From Halomonas citrativorans (lineage in GTDB: Bacteria > Pseudomonadota > Gammaproteobacteria > Pseudomonadales > Halomonadaceae): a stretch of 64,000 nt of DNA. Below, one piece after another: positions 37,333 to 46,268 of the stretch. Both the position numbers and the translations under genes were made by a program. Numbering within the stretch: position 1 is the stretch's first letter; the number at the start of each line of letters is the position of its first letter. Location: assembly GCF_900163645.1 (NCBI RefSeq), contig NZ_FUKM01000057.1, positions 496,001 through 560,000 on the forward strand, in the 5' to 3' direction. The notes beneath the pieces were generated by a model. That model was not told the origin of the DNA. It was given only the letters and a program-made list of their open reading frames with translations, and did no database searches.

Positions 37333-38259
37333 ATGTCTCACGTAATGATTGGCCTGGTCGGGGTGGGTAAAATTGCCCGCGATCAGCATATTCCTGCAAT
37401 GGCAGCGGTCACTAACTGCCAGTTTGTCGCCACAGCTGATCCTAATGCAGCCCTGCCGGGCACTCCTGGCTATGCCTCGCTAGAGGCTATGTTGGATGCT
37501 CACCCTGAGATAACCGCCGTGGCCATTTGCACGCCTACTCACCTGCGCTACTCTCAAGCGCGCCTTGCGTTAATGCGTGGCAAGCATGTGCTTCTGGAAA
37601 AGCCGCCAGGAGCCACGTTAAGTGAAGTAGAGGACTTAATCGCGGTGGCTGACCAGCAAGGCGTTAGCCTGTTTGCTGCCTGGCATTCACGCTTTGCACC
37701 GGGCGTTGCCCATGCCAAACGGTGGTTAGCAGAGCGCAGTGTTCAGCGAGTTAGTATTGAGTGGAAGGAGGATGTAAGGGTATGGCATCCAGGCCAAGCG
37801 TGGATCTGGCAACCCGGTGGAATGGGCGTATTCGACCCGGGTATTAACGCGCTTTCCATTGTCACGGCCATCCTGCCTCAACCGTTTTTCCTGCGTCAGG
37901 CGCGGCTGCAGGTGCCAGAGAATTGCCAGACACCGATTGCCGCTGAGCTCTCGTTTACTGATCACTTGGATACGGCTATTGAAGCGGTGTTTGATTTTCG
38001 TCAGACCGGCCCGCAAACCTGGGATATTCACATTGATACTGATGGCGGACGCATAAGCCTGACCGACGGTGGCTGCCGCTTAACGATTGAAGGTCAGCAG
38101 GTAGTCGACGCTGAAGAGAAGGAGTATGAAGGTCTTTATACTTACTTCGCCGAGCTTATCGCAGCGGGGCGTAGCGAAGTAGATGTCGCGCCACTGCGGC
38201 AGGTGGCAGACGCTTTCATGTACGGTCATCGTGACGTAACGGATGCGTTTATCGAGTGA
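37333..38259 (+). CDS. L-arabinose 1-dehydrogenase (Gfo/Idh/MocA family)
   Basis: 308-aa NAD(P)+-dependent enzyme oxidising L-arabinose (and probably D-galactose) to the lactone. It follows the Azospirillum brasilense L-arabinose 1-dehydrogenase closely: VGKIARDQHIPA at the Rossmann start, HVLLEKPPGATL, and WKEDVRVWHPGQAWIWQPGGMGVFDPGINALSIVT (in part) around the active site. AAGG precedes the ATG. First enzyme of the non-phosphorylative pathway. Confidence 0.9.
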   Translation: MSHVMIGLVGVGKIARDQHIPAMAAVTNCQFVATADPNAALPGTPGYASLEAMLDAHPEITAVAICTPTHLRYSQARLALMRGKHVLLEKPPGATLSEVEDLIAVADQQGVSLFAAWHSRFAPGVAHAKRWLAERSVQRVSIEWKEDVRVWHPGQAWIWQPGGMGVFDPGINALSIVTAILPQPFFLRQARLQVPENCQTPIAAELSFTDHLDTAIEAVFDFRQTGPQTWDIHIDTDGGRISLTDGGCRLTIEGQQVVDAEEKEYEGLYTYFAELIAAGRSEVDVAPLRQVADAFMYGHRDVTDAFIE

Positions 38260-38376
38260 TGGCCGTTCACGCTATAGAGGGATGCCATCAACGACTCAAG
38301 CTAAACGAAAGGGTATATGGAGTCGTTGGTGGCGGGTTAACGCGGAACGTTAAAGCATTCGCATGAAAATAAACCA

Positions 38377-39324
38377 TTAATCAGGTGATGAGGGTTTTCC
38401 GAAAAGAGGGAATCCCTCTGTGTCCCATTGGATGCGTTTGACGTACGTATGCCGGTTCGGATCCCAAAGGGGGTCACCCTCAATCTCGGTATACGTGCGC
38501 GCGTGATACACCAGTAGATCCGTTTGGCCGTCATCGGAAACGGTAAAGCTATTGTGCCCTGGCCCGAAGAGCTTATTGGGCGAGTCGCTCTGGAAGACAG
38601 GGTTTGGCAGCTTCGTCCAGCTGGAAGGGTCAAGCAAGTCGTCGTCGGTATTGGCCCACAGCAAGCCCATGCAATAGTTTTCATCGGTAGCGCTTGCCGA
38701 GTAGGTTAGAAACACTCGGCCATGTCGGCACAGGACCGCGGGCCCTTCATTGACACTGAAGCCACGCGTCTCCCACTCGAACTCAGGAATACTCAAACGA
38801 ACCGGCGGCCCTGATAGCGTGTCGGGCGTCTCCATGGGCGCAATATAGAGATTGGAATTGCCGGGGATGTCAGGCGACTTCTGCGCCCATAGGTAATAGA
38901 GCTTTTCATGATGAGAGAACATCGTAGCGTCGAGGCAGAAGCTATCAATGCCTGTCTCTATCTGAACGGGCGCGCTCCATGTGCCGATCAAGGGGTTAGC
39001 CGCATCAGTACTAATCGCGTACATGCGGTGCTGGAATAAACCGTCTTTAATCTCTCGGCTGGGAGCAGCCGCAAAATAGATAGTCCAACGCCCTGCATGA
39101 AAGTGCAGTTCCGGTGCCCAAATCAGTTCGCTCAAAGGGCCTGTATCTGGTTTGTGCCATACGCTGACGGCACTGGCATCGGCTAGTGTTTCGATACTTG
39201 ACGCACGGCGTAACTCTAAACGGTCATATTCAGGCACGGAGGCAGTGAAGTAGTAAAAGCCGTCGGTATGCTTATGAATAAACGGGTCTGCGCGTTGCTC
39301 TATCAAGGGCTTTATCGTCATCAT
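38377..39324 (-). CDS. GH43 arabinofuranosidase, cytoplasmic
   Basis: 315-aa five-bladed propeller glycosidase without a signal peptide. Expected catalytic triad: base D13 (ADPFIHK), pKa modulator D132 (CLDATMF) and acid E193 (VNEGPAV). WAPELHF and FGPGHNSF are typical of the exo-arabinofuranosidase branch. It lies 11 bp downstream of a GPH symporter and would release arabinose from imported oligosaccharides. The second of two tandem ATGs is better spaced from GAGG. Confidence 0.88.
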   Translation of the reverse strand: MMTIKPLIEQRADPFIHKHTDGFYYFTASVPEYDRLELRRASSIETLADASAVSVWHKPDTGPLSELIWAPELHFHAGRWTIYFAAAPSREIKDGLFQHRMYAISTDAANPLIGTWSAPVQIETGIDSFCLDATMFSHHEKLYYLWAQKSPDIPGNSNLYIAPMETPDTLSGPPVRLSIPEFEWETRGFSVNEGPAVLCRHGRVFLTYSASATDENYCMGLLWANTDDDLLDPSSWTKLPNPVFQSDSPNKLFGPGHNSFTVSDDGQTDLLVYHARTYTEIEGDPLWDPNRHTYVKRIQWDTEGFPLFGKPSSPD

Positions 39325-39335
39325 GGCCTCACTTC

Positions 39336-40736
39336 TTATAGGTTTGTTGCACGATAGATGGGCGGCTGTGGCTGCTTTTTTAGCGTTTCTGGCAGCGGGA
39401 AGCCATTGGAAAGGTTTTCTTTCATCTCTTCATAGTAGCGATCGGTAATATGATACTTGAACATTAAACTCCCCATCAGCGTATGAAAGACGCCAGGAAT
39501 GATAGAAAGCATCAACGCGATACCGGTTAGCGTAAACGCACTCTGTTCAGTATTAGGCTCATAGTTAAAATAGGTTAACAAGATGCCTACCAGGAAACCG
39601 GCTGCCCCCATGCCTGCTTTTTGAAAAAATGAAATGCCACCGAACGCCAGTCCTGAGACACGCCGCCCAGTCTTGGCTTCTCCGTAATCCACTGACTCGG
39701 CGATAGCCGACCAGAAAACCGGAGCATGCAGGTCAACGGCAAAGGAAATAAGGAAATACAGAATAAAGGCCAACACGATATCGCCTGGAGAAACGGCAAA
39801 GAACATGATAACGCTCAGCACCCCGACGGCGAGTTGGCTCCAGCGGAAGAGGTTGAGTTTACAGTAGCGTTTGGTGATCCAGGTTGAAGCCACCATGGCC
39901 AAGATGGCTGCGCTAACGCCCACGGTTAAGAATGCTGACAGCATTGTCGCGTTAGCGCCGAGATAATATTTGGCATAATAGGCCGCCACCGAGCTACGAA
40001 TCACATAACCCAGCGTGCCTGTAAAGCAGACCGCACACAGTACTATCCACTGATCGTTTTTAATTAATAGGCGAAACTGCTCTTTCAGCGGTTTTGTATC
40101 AATGGTGTGCTGGACGCGCTCGGTGGTCGTAAAATAACAGAACAGAAACAATAAGGTAGCGAGCCCTCCCATTAAGCCCATGGATACCTGGTATCCCAAG
40201 GCAAGGTTATCTCCACCCACAAATTCGGCAAGTATCGGCACTATGATCGTCACCAGAAAGGCGGCAATCTTGGCAAAGAACAAACGGTACCCATTGGCGG
40301 ATAGCCGGTCTTTCGGGTCTGGTGATAATACTCCGATCAAGGAAATATAGGGAATGGTCACCGCCGTGAACATGAGCGTGACAAACAGATAAGTTGAGTA
40401 TGCCCACACCAGTTTTGCGTTATAGCTCCAGTCGGGTGTAGTAAAAAGCAGCAGTACCGAGATTCCAAAAGGCACTGAGAATATTAAGAAGTAAGGGCGG
40501 TAACGGCCATAACGGGTATTGAATTTATCCGTGATGATACCCATAAGCGGATCAGTGATGGCATCCATTAACCGCGCTACCAGAAATAGAATCCCCATAT
40601 GGCTGGGTTTTAGGCCAAAAATATCGGTATAGAAGTAAGAGATAATCAGAAACATCGAAGATATAACGACATTAATCGCCATATCGCCGCTGCCGAATCC
40701 GACCTTTTCCAGATACGTTAGCTTTGGAGTTTTCAT
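39336..40736 (-). CDS. GPH-family glycoside:cation symporter
   Basis: 466-aa transporter with about 12 membrane helices, of the glycoside-pentoside-hexuronide family (YicJ/XylP-like). Signature parts: KVGFGSGDMAINV at the N-terminus, RLMDAITDPLMGIITDKFNTRYGRYRPY (in part) and ESVDYGEAKTGRR. Upstream are two putative GntR operators. Co-transcribed with a cytoplasmic GH43 enzyme, so probably imports arabino-oligosaccharides with Na+ or H+. Confidence 0.92.
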   Translation of the reverse strand: MKTPKLTYLEKVGFGSGDMAINVVISSMFLIISYFYTDIFGLKPSHMGILFLVARLMDAITDPLMGIITDKFNTRYGRYRPYFLIFSVPFGISVLLLFTTPDWSYNAKLVWAYSTYLFVTLMFTAVTIPYISLIGVLSPDPKDRLSANGYRLFFAKIAAFLVTIIVPILAEFVGGDNLALGYQVSMGLMGGLATLLFLFCYFTTTERVQHTIDTKPLKEQFRLLIKNDQWIVLCAVCFTGTLGYVIRSSVAAYYAKYYLGANATMLSAFLTVGVSAAILAMVASTWITKRYCKLNLFRWSQLAVGVLSVIMFFAVSPGDIVLAFILYFLISFAVDLHAPVFWSAIAESVDYGEAKTGRRVSGLAFGGISFFQKAGMGAAGFLVGILLTYFNYEPNTEQSAFTLTGIALMLSIIPGVFHTLMGSLMFKYHITDRYYEEMKENLSNGFPLPETLKKQPQPPIYRATNL

Positions 40737-40941
40737 GGGTAGGGCCTTAAATGATAGACATGACGACTAAGAAATTAGTGACCGCCTCTATAGAAACCAA
40801 ACGAGCAAATCACCAGGCGTACATGGCAATTCACTTTCGATAGGCCCTGAAACACGGCATGCGATGTAGCGTTACACGTAGAAATACGGCGATGTTCGTC
40901 ATAGGGACTCCAGTCGATTATTCTTTATTAGGATCCTCTAT

Positions 40942-40952
40942 ATGTTGAACAT
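40942..40952. promoter_or_regulatory. Putative GntR operator 1 of the GPH symporter operon
   Basis: ATGTTGAACAT, the complement form of the site at 36304. Its centre is exactly 20 bp from the centre of the second site, about two helical turns, so two dimers could bind side by side. Confidence 0.6.
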
Positions 40953-40961
40953 ATGGAGGAA

Positions 40962-40972
40962 ATGTTCAACAT
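40962..40972. promoter_or_regulatory. Putative GntR operator 2 of the GPH symporter operon
   Basis: ATGTTCAACAT, identical to the site at 36304 upstream of the GntR gene, about 230 bp before the symporter start codon. Confidence 0.6.
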
Positions 40973-41160
40973 GGACTTTAGTCTGGTAGCTTATTTCAGA
41001 GGCTTTAGAGGGAAGTTTTTCTCAAGCACTGAGCAGGTCAAACCAAGCCAAGGCGAGCGACGATGCCGACCGCTTGGCAATGTCTGACCTGCCGGCTGTG
41101 TTCATAGGACAGCCGCCACGCATCTTTCGACAAGGAGCGTGGTATTGATGTTGGCAAGGG

Positions 41161-41202
41161 TGCTGTGAGGAGGTTGCTGTGAGGATGTTTCTGTGAGATA
41201 GC
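41161..41202. repeat. Three tandem 14-bp repeats
   Basis: TGCTGTGAGGAGGT, TGCTGTGAGGATGT and TTCTGTGAGATAGC follow one another without gap, decaying rightward into the hairpin at 41197. They lie downstream of the LysR gene. Confidence 0.75.
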
Positions 41203-41226
41203 AGCAGTGAAAGGCCTGCTGCTATC
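41197..41226 (-). terminator. Hairpin after the LysR gene
   Basis: Perfect 11-bp stem (GATAGCAGCAG / CTGCTGCTATC) with an 8-nt loop, 33 nt after the regulator's stop. No T-run, so the terminator assignment is tentative. Confidence 0.5.
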
Positions 41227-41258
41227 GGGCTGGCCATGCTTGTTGTGCGGCTGCCTCG

Positions 41259-42227
41259 TTACGTTTCACTGCGCCCATCTTCGCGTTGCGCGTTCTGAGC
41301 GATAATCTCGCGGAGGGTGCTCATTAATAGCGCAGCCCCCGGTGAAAGTCGTTGGTGGCGTAAGCTGACCAGGCCGTAGGGCTGCACGCTAAGCGCTTCG
41401 ACGAAGGGCAACTGGTGGAAGCGTTGGGGGGTACAGAGTAGATCGGCAGTTTCGCGCGTGGTCACGGTGATGGTGTCAGATTTATCGACCAGCGCTAGTG
41501 ACACCAGTAAGTCAGCAGTATCGACGACTTGTCGAGGTGGCGCGACCTGATGATGCAGAAACAGGCTGTCAACAAGCTGTCGCATGAGTGCGCCGGGTGG
41601 CTGCAGTGACCACGGATAGACGGCCATGTCCGCCAGTTTTAACGAAGTTTTGCCTACCAGCGGATGCCCTTCACGACACACAAAGCACAACTCCTCCTCG
41701 CCAATTTCTTCAAAGACAAAGCGCTCAAGATCGCTTCCAGGCGGGAGGCGTGTAATCGCAAAATCCAGCTCACCTTCCAGCAAACGTGGCACCAGCGCTT
41801 TGCTGACATCCACATCCACGCTGATTTTAAGCTCCGGGCGGTCTCTGTGGACCCGTTCAATAGCGCTGGTTAGAAGCGTAACGGCGGGTGCCATAACGGT
41901 GCCGATAGCCACGGTGCCCGCATTGCCGTTGCGCAGCGCGGTCAGCTCTTCAGCGGTGTGGCGTAGTGTCGACAGCACACTATGCGCATGACGAATCATG
42001 ACCTCCCCATACCAGTTAGGGGTTAGCCCACGCGACTGGCGATCAAACAGACGTATACCCAGGTTGGCTTCCAGGTCGCTGAGCAGTTTTGAGGCTGCGG
42101 GCTGGCTCATGTTGAGTTGGGCAGCGGCACGATGCAGGTTGCGGTGTTCGTCAAGCGCCAAAAATAGCTGAAAATGACGCAACTTTAGTCGAGCGTTGAG
42201 AAACCAGTTACTGTCAAGAACGCTCAT
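41259..42227 (-). CDS. LysR-family regulator (GbpR-like)
   Basis: 322 aa. Helix-turn-helix NLHRAAAQLNMSQPAASKLLSDLEANLGIRLFDR (in part) near residues 30-60, then an effector domain. The N-terminus LKLRHFQLFLALDE and the TVAIGTVMAPAV segment resemble GbpR, the LysR regulator of sugar-binding-protein genes in Agrobacterium and Azospirillum. It is divergent from the mutarotase and AraFGH-like genes, which it probably activates. Confidence 0.88.
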   Translation of the reverse strand: MSVLDSNWFLNARLKLRHFQLFLALDEHRNLHRAAAQLNMSQPAASKLLSDLEANLGIRLFDRQSRGLTPNWYGEVMIRHAHSVLSTLRHTAEELTALRNGNAGTVAIGTVMAPAVTLLTSAIERVHRDRPELKISVDVDVSKALVPRLLEGELDFAITRLPPGSDLERFVFEEIGEEELCFVCREGHPLVGKTSLKLADMAVYPWSLQPPGALMRQLVDSLFLHHQVAPPRQVVDTADLLVSLALVDKSDTITVTTRETADLLCTPQRFHQLPFVEALSVQPYGLVSLRHQRLSPGAALLMSTLREIIAQNAQREDGRSET

Positions 42228-42326
42228 GGAATAAGCCTTTCAGTGCTTTTGATAGCAATAAGTGTATCGGAATTAACGTGTTCCTATATTGGTTAGTTAT
42301 CTAAGAGCTGTCTAGTGTAGGGCGTG

Positions 42327-42362
42327 TAGTGGAGAACCTAGTAGTGAACCTGGTAGTGAACC
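42327..42362 (+). repeat. Three tandem 12-bp repeats upstream of the mutarotase gene
   Basis: TAGTGGAGAACC, TAGTAGTGAACC and TGGTAGTGAACC are contiguous, in the 180-bp gap between the divergent LysR gene and the mutarotase/araFGH genes. Candidate multi-site activator binding region or replication-slippage product. Confidence 0.7.
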
Positions 42363-42407
42363 GCATACCGCACGAATAACAATAACGATGTTAACAGGAG
42401 GAACACC

Positions 42408-43628
42408 ATGCCCTCTCATACAGGTAGCGTTGGCTCAAGATTGTTACTGAGCGCAGGCGTCATCGCGCTGATGACAAATGTAGCCCAGGCCCAAAGTGAT
42501 AAGGAACCCATGGCGAACAGTAAATCAGAGAGCGCCGTCGAACAATCGACGTTCGGCCAGTTGCCGGACGGCCGTGAGGTGCAAAGCTACCGGCTAACGA
42601 ACGCCAATGGCGTTGAGCTTCAGGTCATTAATTACGGGGGCACAATCGTATCCCTGAAAGTACCTGACGTAGACGGAAACATTGACGATATTGCGCTGGG
42701 TTTTGAATCGCTGGATGGTTATCTGTCTGACACTTACCAGCAAGCTAATCCCTACTTTGGTGCACTCATCGGCCGCTACGGCAACCGTATCGCCGAAGGT
42801 CAGTTTGCGCTGGAGGGTGAAACCTACTCGTTAGCCACCAATGATGGTGATAACCACCTGCACGGCGGCGAGCAAGGGTTTGATCGTGTGCTCTGGCAGG
42901 CCGAGCCTTTTGAAAATGATAAAGGGACGGGGCTGGTGCTGAGCTATGTCAGTGAGGATGGCGAAGAGGGCTATCCTGGAGAACTGACGGTTGAAGTGAC
43001 GTACACCCTTACCGATCAAAATGAACTGATTGTCGATTACCAGGCCGAGACCGACAAGGCAACGCCCGTCAATCTTACCCAGCACAGTTACTTCAACCTT
43101 AAGGGTGAGGGGAACGACTCCATCCTTGATCATCAGCTTATGCTCAATGCCGATGCTTTTACCCCGGTGAGTGAATCATTGATTCCGACGGGTGAGCTGC
43201 AGCCTGTTGAAGGCACGCCGTTCGATTTCACCCAGGCCACGTCGATTGGCGAGCGTATTGAGCAAGACAACGATCAACTGCGCTTTGGGCAGGGCTACGA
43301 CCATAACTTTGTGCTTAACCGAGATAACGCCGAGCAAGGCGATCTGGTGATGGCCGCCAGGGTGTGGGAGCCACAAAGTGGACGGCTGCTGGAAATTAAA
43401 ACCACTGAGCCTGGTATTCAATTTTATTCGGGGAATTTTTTGGCCGGTGATTTAACGGGCAAAAGTGGCAATGCCTATCCACAGCGCTCTGGCTTTGCAC
43501 TGGAAACGCAGCACTTTCCCGATTCGCCTAATCAGGACGCCTTTCCCAGCACGGTTCTACAGCCAGGAGAGACCTACCGTTCACGCACCATCTTCCGCTT
43601 CTCTGCCCAGGACGATATGGGCGTCTAG
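42408..43628 (+). CDS. Periplasmic aldose 1-epimerase (mutarotase)
   Basis: 406 aa with a signal peptide ending near NVAQAQ, unusual because most GalM proteins are cytoplasmic. Catalytic residues: the acid histidine in TQHSYFNL and the base glutamate in TTEPGIQFYSGN; NRIAEGQF and NDGDNHLHGG are further family motifs. Strong AGGAGG. First gene before the AraFGH-like importer, so it may interconvert arabinose anomers for the binding protein. Confidence 0.92.
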   Translation: MPSHTGSVGSRLLLSAGVIALMTNVAQAQSDKEPMANSKSESAVEQSTFGQLPDGREVQSYRLTNANGVELQVINYGGTIVSLKVPDVDGNIDDIALGFESLDGYLSDTYQQANPYFGALIGRYGNRIAEGQFALEGETYSLATNDGDNHLHGGEQGFDRVLWQAEPFENDKGTGLVLSYVSEDGEEGYPGELTVEVTYTLTDQNELIVDYQAETDKATPVNLTQHSYFNLKGEGNDSILDHQLMLNADAFTPVSESLIPTGELQPVEGTPFDFTQATSIGERIEQDNDQLRFGQGYDHNFVLNRDNAEQGDLVMAARVWEPQSGRLLEIKTTEPGIQFYSGNFLAGDLTGKSGNAYPQRSGFALETQHFPDSPNQDAFPSTVLQPGETYRSRTIFRFSAQDDMGV

Positions 43629-43703
43629 CCATGTGCCTGACGAGCAGCAGACGGTGATTGCAGCAATAACATCAATAATAATTGGAATATCAGGAGCACA
43701 ACA

Positions 43704-44696
43704 ATGAGCATCGTAACCACGTTTACGCGCCTGGCGCTGGGTAGCGCCGTCATGCTGGCCTCGCTAGGTTCTGTGCAGGCACAGGACGACGTGAAGATTG
43801 GCTTTATCGTCAAAAAGCCGGAACAAGCCTGGTTTATTAACGAACAGCGCGCCGCTACAGAGGCGGGCGAGGAACTCGGATTCCAGGTTGTTCGTCTGGG
43901 CGGTGAAGATGGTCAAGAGGTGCTTAGCGCGATTGATAACCTTTACTCACAAGGCGCTCAAGGGTTTGTCATTTGCCCGCCAGATGTACGTCTTGGGCCT
44001 GCGATCATGAATCGCGCCGAACAGTACGGCATGAAAGTGGTTACCGTCGATGACCAGTTTGTTAACGCCAGTGGTGAGCCTATGGAAGGCGTACCGCATC
44101 TAGGTATGTCCGGCACCAAAATTGGTCAGCAGGTCGGTGAGGCAATTGCCGCCGAAATGGAAGCCCGTGGCTGGGATGTTGAGAACGTAGGTGCGTTGCG
44201 TATTACCAATAACGAGCTACCGACTGCCGTTGAGCGTACGGATGGAGCGACCCAAGCGCTGCTTGCTTCTGGCTTCCCCGAAGAGAACATCTTCGATGCG
44301 CCTCAACAAAGTACGGATACGAGCGGCGCATTTTCCGCTGCGTCACCGGTGCTGTCTCAGCGCGGTGATTATGAGCACTGGGTAATCTACGCGCTGAATG
44401 AAGAGAGTGTGCTGGGTGGCGTTAGGGCGACCGAACAGTACGGCTTGGCTGCTGAGGATGTCATTGGAGTGGGCATCAATGGTTCAGGCGCGGCATTTGC
44501 TGAGTTTTCCCGCGACAATCCCACTGGCTTCCACGGCACCGTTGCGGTGAGTTCTACCATGCACGGTCGACAAACGGCTGAAGACCTTTACCGCTGGATC
44601 AGCGAAGACCAGGAGCCTCAGGCGATTACAGAAACGTCTGGTACGTTAATGACGCGTGATAACTGGGAAGAAGTGCGCGATGCGCTCGGTCTGTAA
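43704..44696 (+). CDS. araF: L-arabinose-binding periplasmic protein
   Basis: 330 aa, signal peptide ending near SVQAQ. It aligns with E. coli AraF along its whole length: IGFIVKKPEQAWF, GAQGFVICPPD, MKVVTVDDQFVNA, MEARGWDV, ITNNELPTAVERT and GVRATEQYG. This makes arabinose (or galactose/fucose, which AraF also accepts) the likely ligand. AGGAGC upstream. First of three importer genes. Confidence 0.92.
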   Translation: MSIVTTFTRLALGSAVMLASLGSVQAQDDVKIGFIVKKPEQAWFINEQRAATEAGEELGFQVVRLGGEDGQEVLSAIDNLYSQGAQGFVICPPDVRLGPAIMNRAEQYGMKVVTVDDQFVNASGEPMEGVPHLGMSGTKIGQQVGEAIAAEMEARGWDVENVGALRITNNELPTAVERTDGATQALLASGFPEENIFDAPQQSTDTSGAFSAASPVLSQRGDYEHWVIYALNEESVLGGVRATEQYGLAAEDVIGVGINGSGAAFAEFSRDNPTGFHGTVAVSSTMHGRQTAEDLYRWISEDQEPQAITETSGTLMTRDNWEEVRDALGL

Positions 44697-44737
44697 CTGA
44701 CTTTTTTGTGACGGGCTATTTGGTGGAGTGCTCACGT

Positions 44738-46231
44738 ATGTCTGATCCATATCTTCGCTTTGACAATATCAGTGTTGTATTCCCTGGGGTGCGCGCGCTG
44801 GATGGGGTGAGTTTTTCTGCTCATACCGGTCAGGTGCATGCGCTGATGGGCGAAAACGGCGCGGGTAAGTCGACGCTGCTGAAAGTGCTTAGCGGGGTGA
44901 ACCGCGCTGCAGAGGGGGCTCTCTGGATCGATGGGCAGCGCCACGTGTTCAGCAACGCCCGTGAAGCATTGCGCGAAGGGATCGCCATTATCTACCAGGA
45001 GCTAACGCTCTCGCCCAATATGTCGGTCGCTGAAAACCTGCTGCTGGGCCAGCTGCCTACGCGTCAGGGGTTTGTGAACCGGCGAAAGATGCGGGAAAGG
45101 GCGCTGGCGATTCTGGCTGACCTTGGCGAGGGTGACATTCATCCCTCGACCAAGGTGCGTGATCTCTCTATCGGCCAGCAGCAGATGATTGAGATTGGCC
45201 GTGCATTGCTGCGTGATGCCCGCGTTATCGCTTTCGATGAACCTACCAGTAGCCTTTCCATTCAGGAAATCCGTCAGCTTAAACGCATCGTCAAACGCCT
45301 GCGTGACGAGGGGCGGGTGGTGCTCTACGTGACCCATCGCATGGAAGAAGTGTTTGAGATGTGCGATGCGGTCACTATCTTTCGCGACGGCCAGCATATT
45401 CGTACCCACGAAGATATGTCGCAGCTGACGCATGATCTATTGGTTAGCGAGATGGTAGGGCGGGACATCGATGACGTATACGGCTATCGCGCCCGCGAGC
45501 ACGGCGATGTGGTGCTGTCTGTTGACGAGATTCAAGGGCGCGGCCTGAATGCGCCGGTTAGCTTCTCCGTGAAGCGTGGCGAGGTATTCGGCTTGTTTGG
45601 CCTGGTAGGCGCCGGTCGCAGTGAGCTATTGCGGCTGGTATGCGGGGTGGAAGCGCCTAAAGCGGGTAGCGTGACGTTCCAGGGCGAATCGCGACGCTTT
45701 AAAAGCCCCGCAGAGGCGATTCGCGCCGGTATCGCCATGTGCCCAGAGGATCGTAAATCTCAAGGGATTTTCCCAGTAGCGAGCGTTGCCGACAATCTCA
45801 ATATCAGCTGCCGGCGGTTTTTTAAGCGCTGGGGCGTTTTCCGTCACCCTGGCCGCGAACGACGCAATGCTGAAGCCTATATTCAGCAGCTTAGCGTTAA
45901 AACCCCTAGCTATCGGGCACCGATAGGCAAGCTATCCGGGGGCAATCAGCAAAAGGTAATTTTGGCCCGCTGGCTCGCGGAAGAGATCGACCTTTTCGTG
46001 ATGGACGAGCCCACGCGCGGGATTGATGTGGGCGCGCGTAGAGACATTTATAGCCTGCTTTACGACTTGGCCGAGCAGGGGAAAAGCATTGTCGTGATTT
46101 CCAGCGACCTTGCCGAAGTTAGCTCCATCTGTGACCGCATCGCAGTGATGCGCGACGGTGAGCTGGTCGACGTGGTGCCAAGAGACGCCGCCACGCCCGA
46201 ACGACTATTAGGCCTGGCACTACCCGCCTAA
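44738..46231 (+). CDS. araG: L-arabinose ABC transporter ATP-binding protein
   Basis: 497-aa tandem ATPase of the CUT2 class. The first domain has Walker A GENGAGKST and DEPTSSLS; the second has GLVGAGRSE (degenerate Walker A, normal for this class), LSGGNQQK and MDEPTRGIDVGA. The ATG at 44738 has GGTGGAG upstream; an in-frame GTG at 44708 would add ten residues. Energises the araH permease. Confidence 0.92.
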   Translation: MSDPYLRFDNISVVFPGVRALDGVSFSAHTGQVHALMGENGAGKSTLLKVLSGVNRAAEGALWIDGQRHVFSNAREALREGIAIIYQELTLSPNMSVAENLLLGQLPTRQGFVNRRKMRERALAILADLGEGDIHPSTKVRDLSIGQQQMIEIGRALLRDARVIAFDEPTSSLSIQEIRQLKRIVKRLRDEGRVVLYVTHRMEEVFEMCDAVTIFRDGQHIRTHEDMSQLTHDLLVSEMVGRDIDDVYGYRAREHGDVVLSVDEIQGRGLNAPVSFSVKRGEVFGLFGLVGAGRSELLRLVCGVEAPKAGSVTFQGESRRFKSPAEAIRAGIAMCPEDRKSQGIFPVASVADNLNISCRRFFKRWGVFRHPGRERRNAEAYIQQLSVKTPSYRAPIGKLSGGNQQKVILARWLAEEIDLFVMDEPTRGIDVGARRDIYSLLYDLAEQGKSIVVISSDLAEVSSICDRIAVMRDGELVDVVPRDAATPERLLGLALPA

Positions 46232-46268
46232 GCGGTACCCATTATCGAACACGTTCAGGACACCTGTG

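Larger units (their letters stand above)
40737..41258. other. Intergenic region between the GPH symporter and LysR genes
   Basis: 522 bp without a convincing gene. The left part is the symporter promoter region with the paired operators. The right part has three tandem 14-bp repeats and an 11-bp hairpin after the LysR stop. A 71-codon leftward frame at 41022-41237 runs through these repeats and looks accidental. Confidence 0.6.

Noticed and set aside
41022-41237. 71-residue leftward open frame
   Set aside because: It runs through tandem repeats and a hairpin, has no ribosome-binding site, and shows no coding-like composition.
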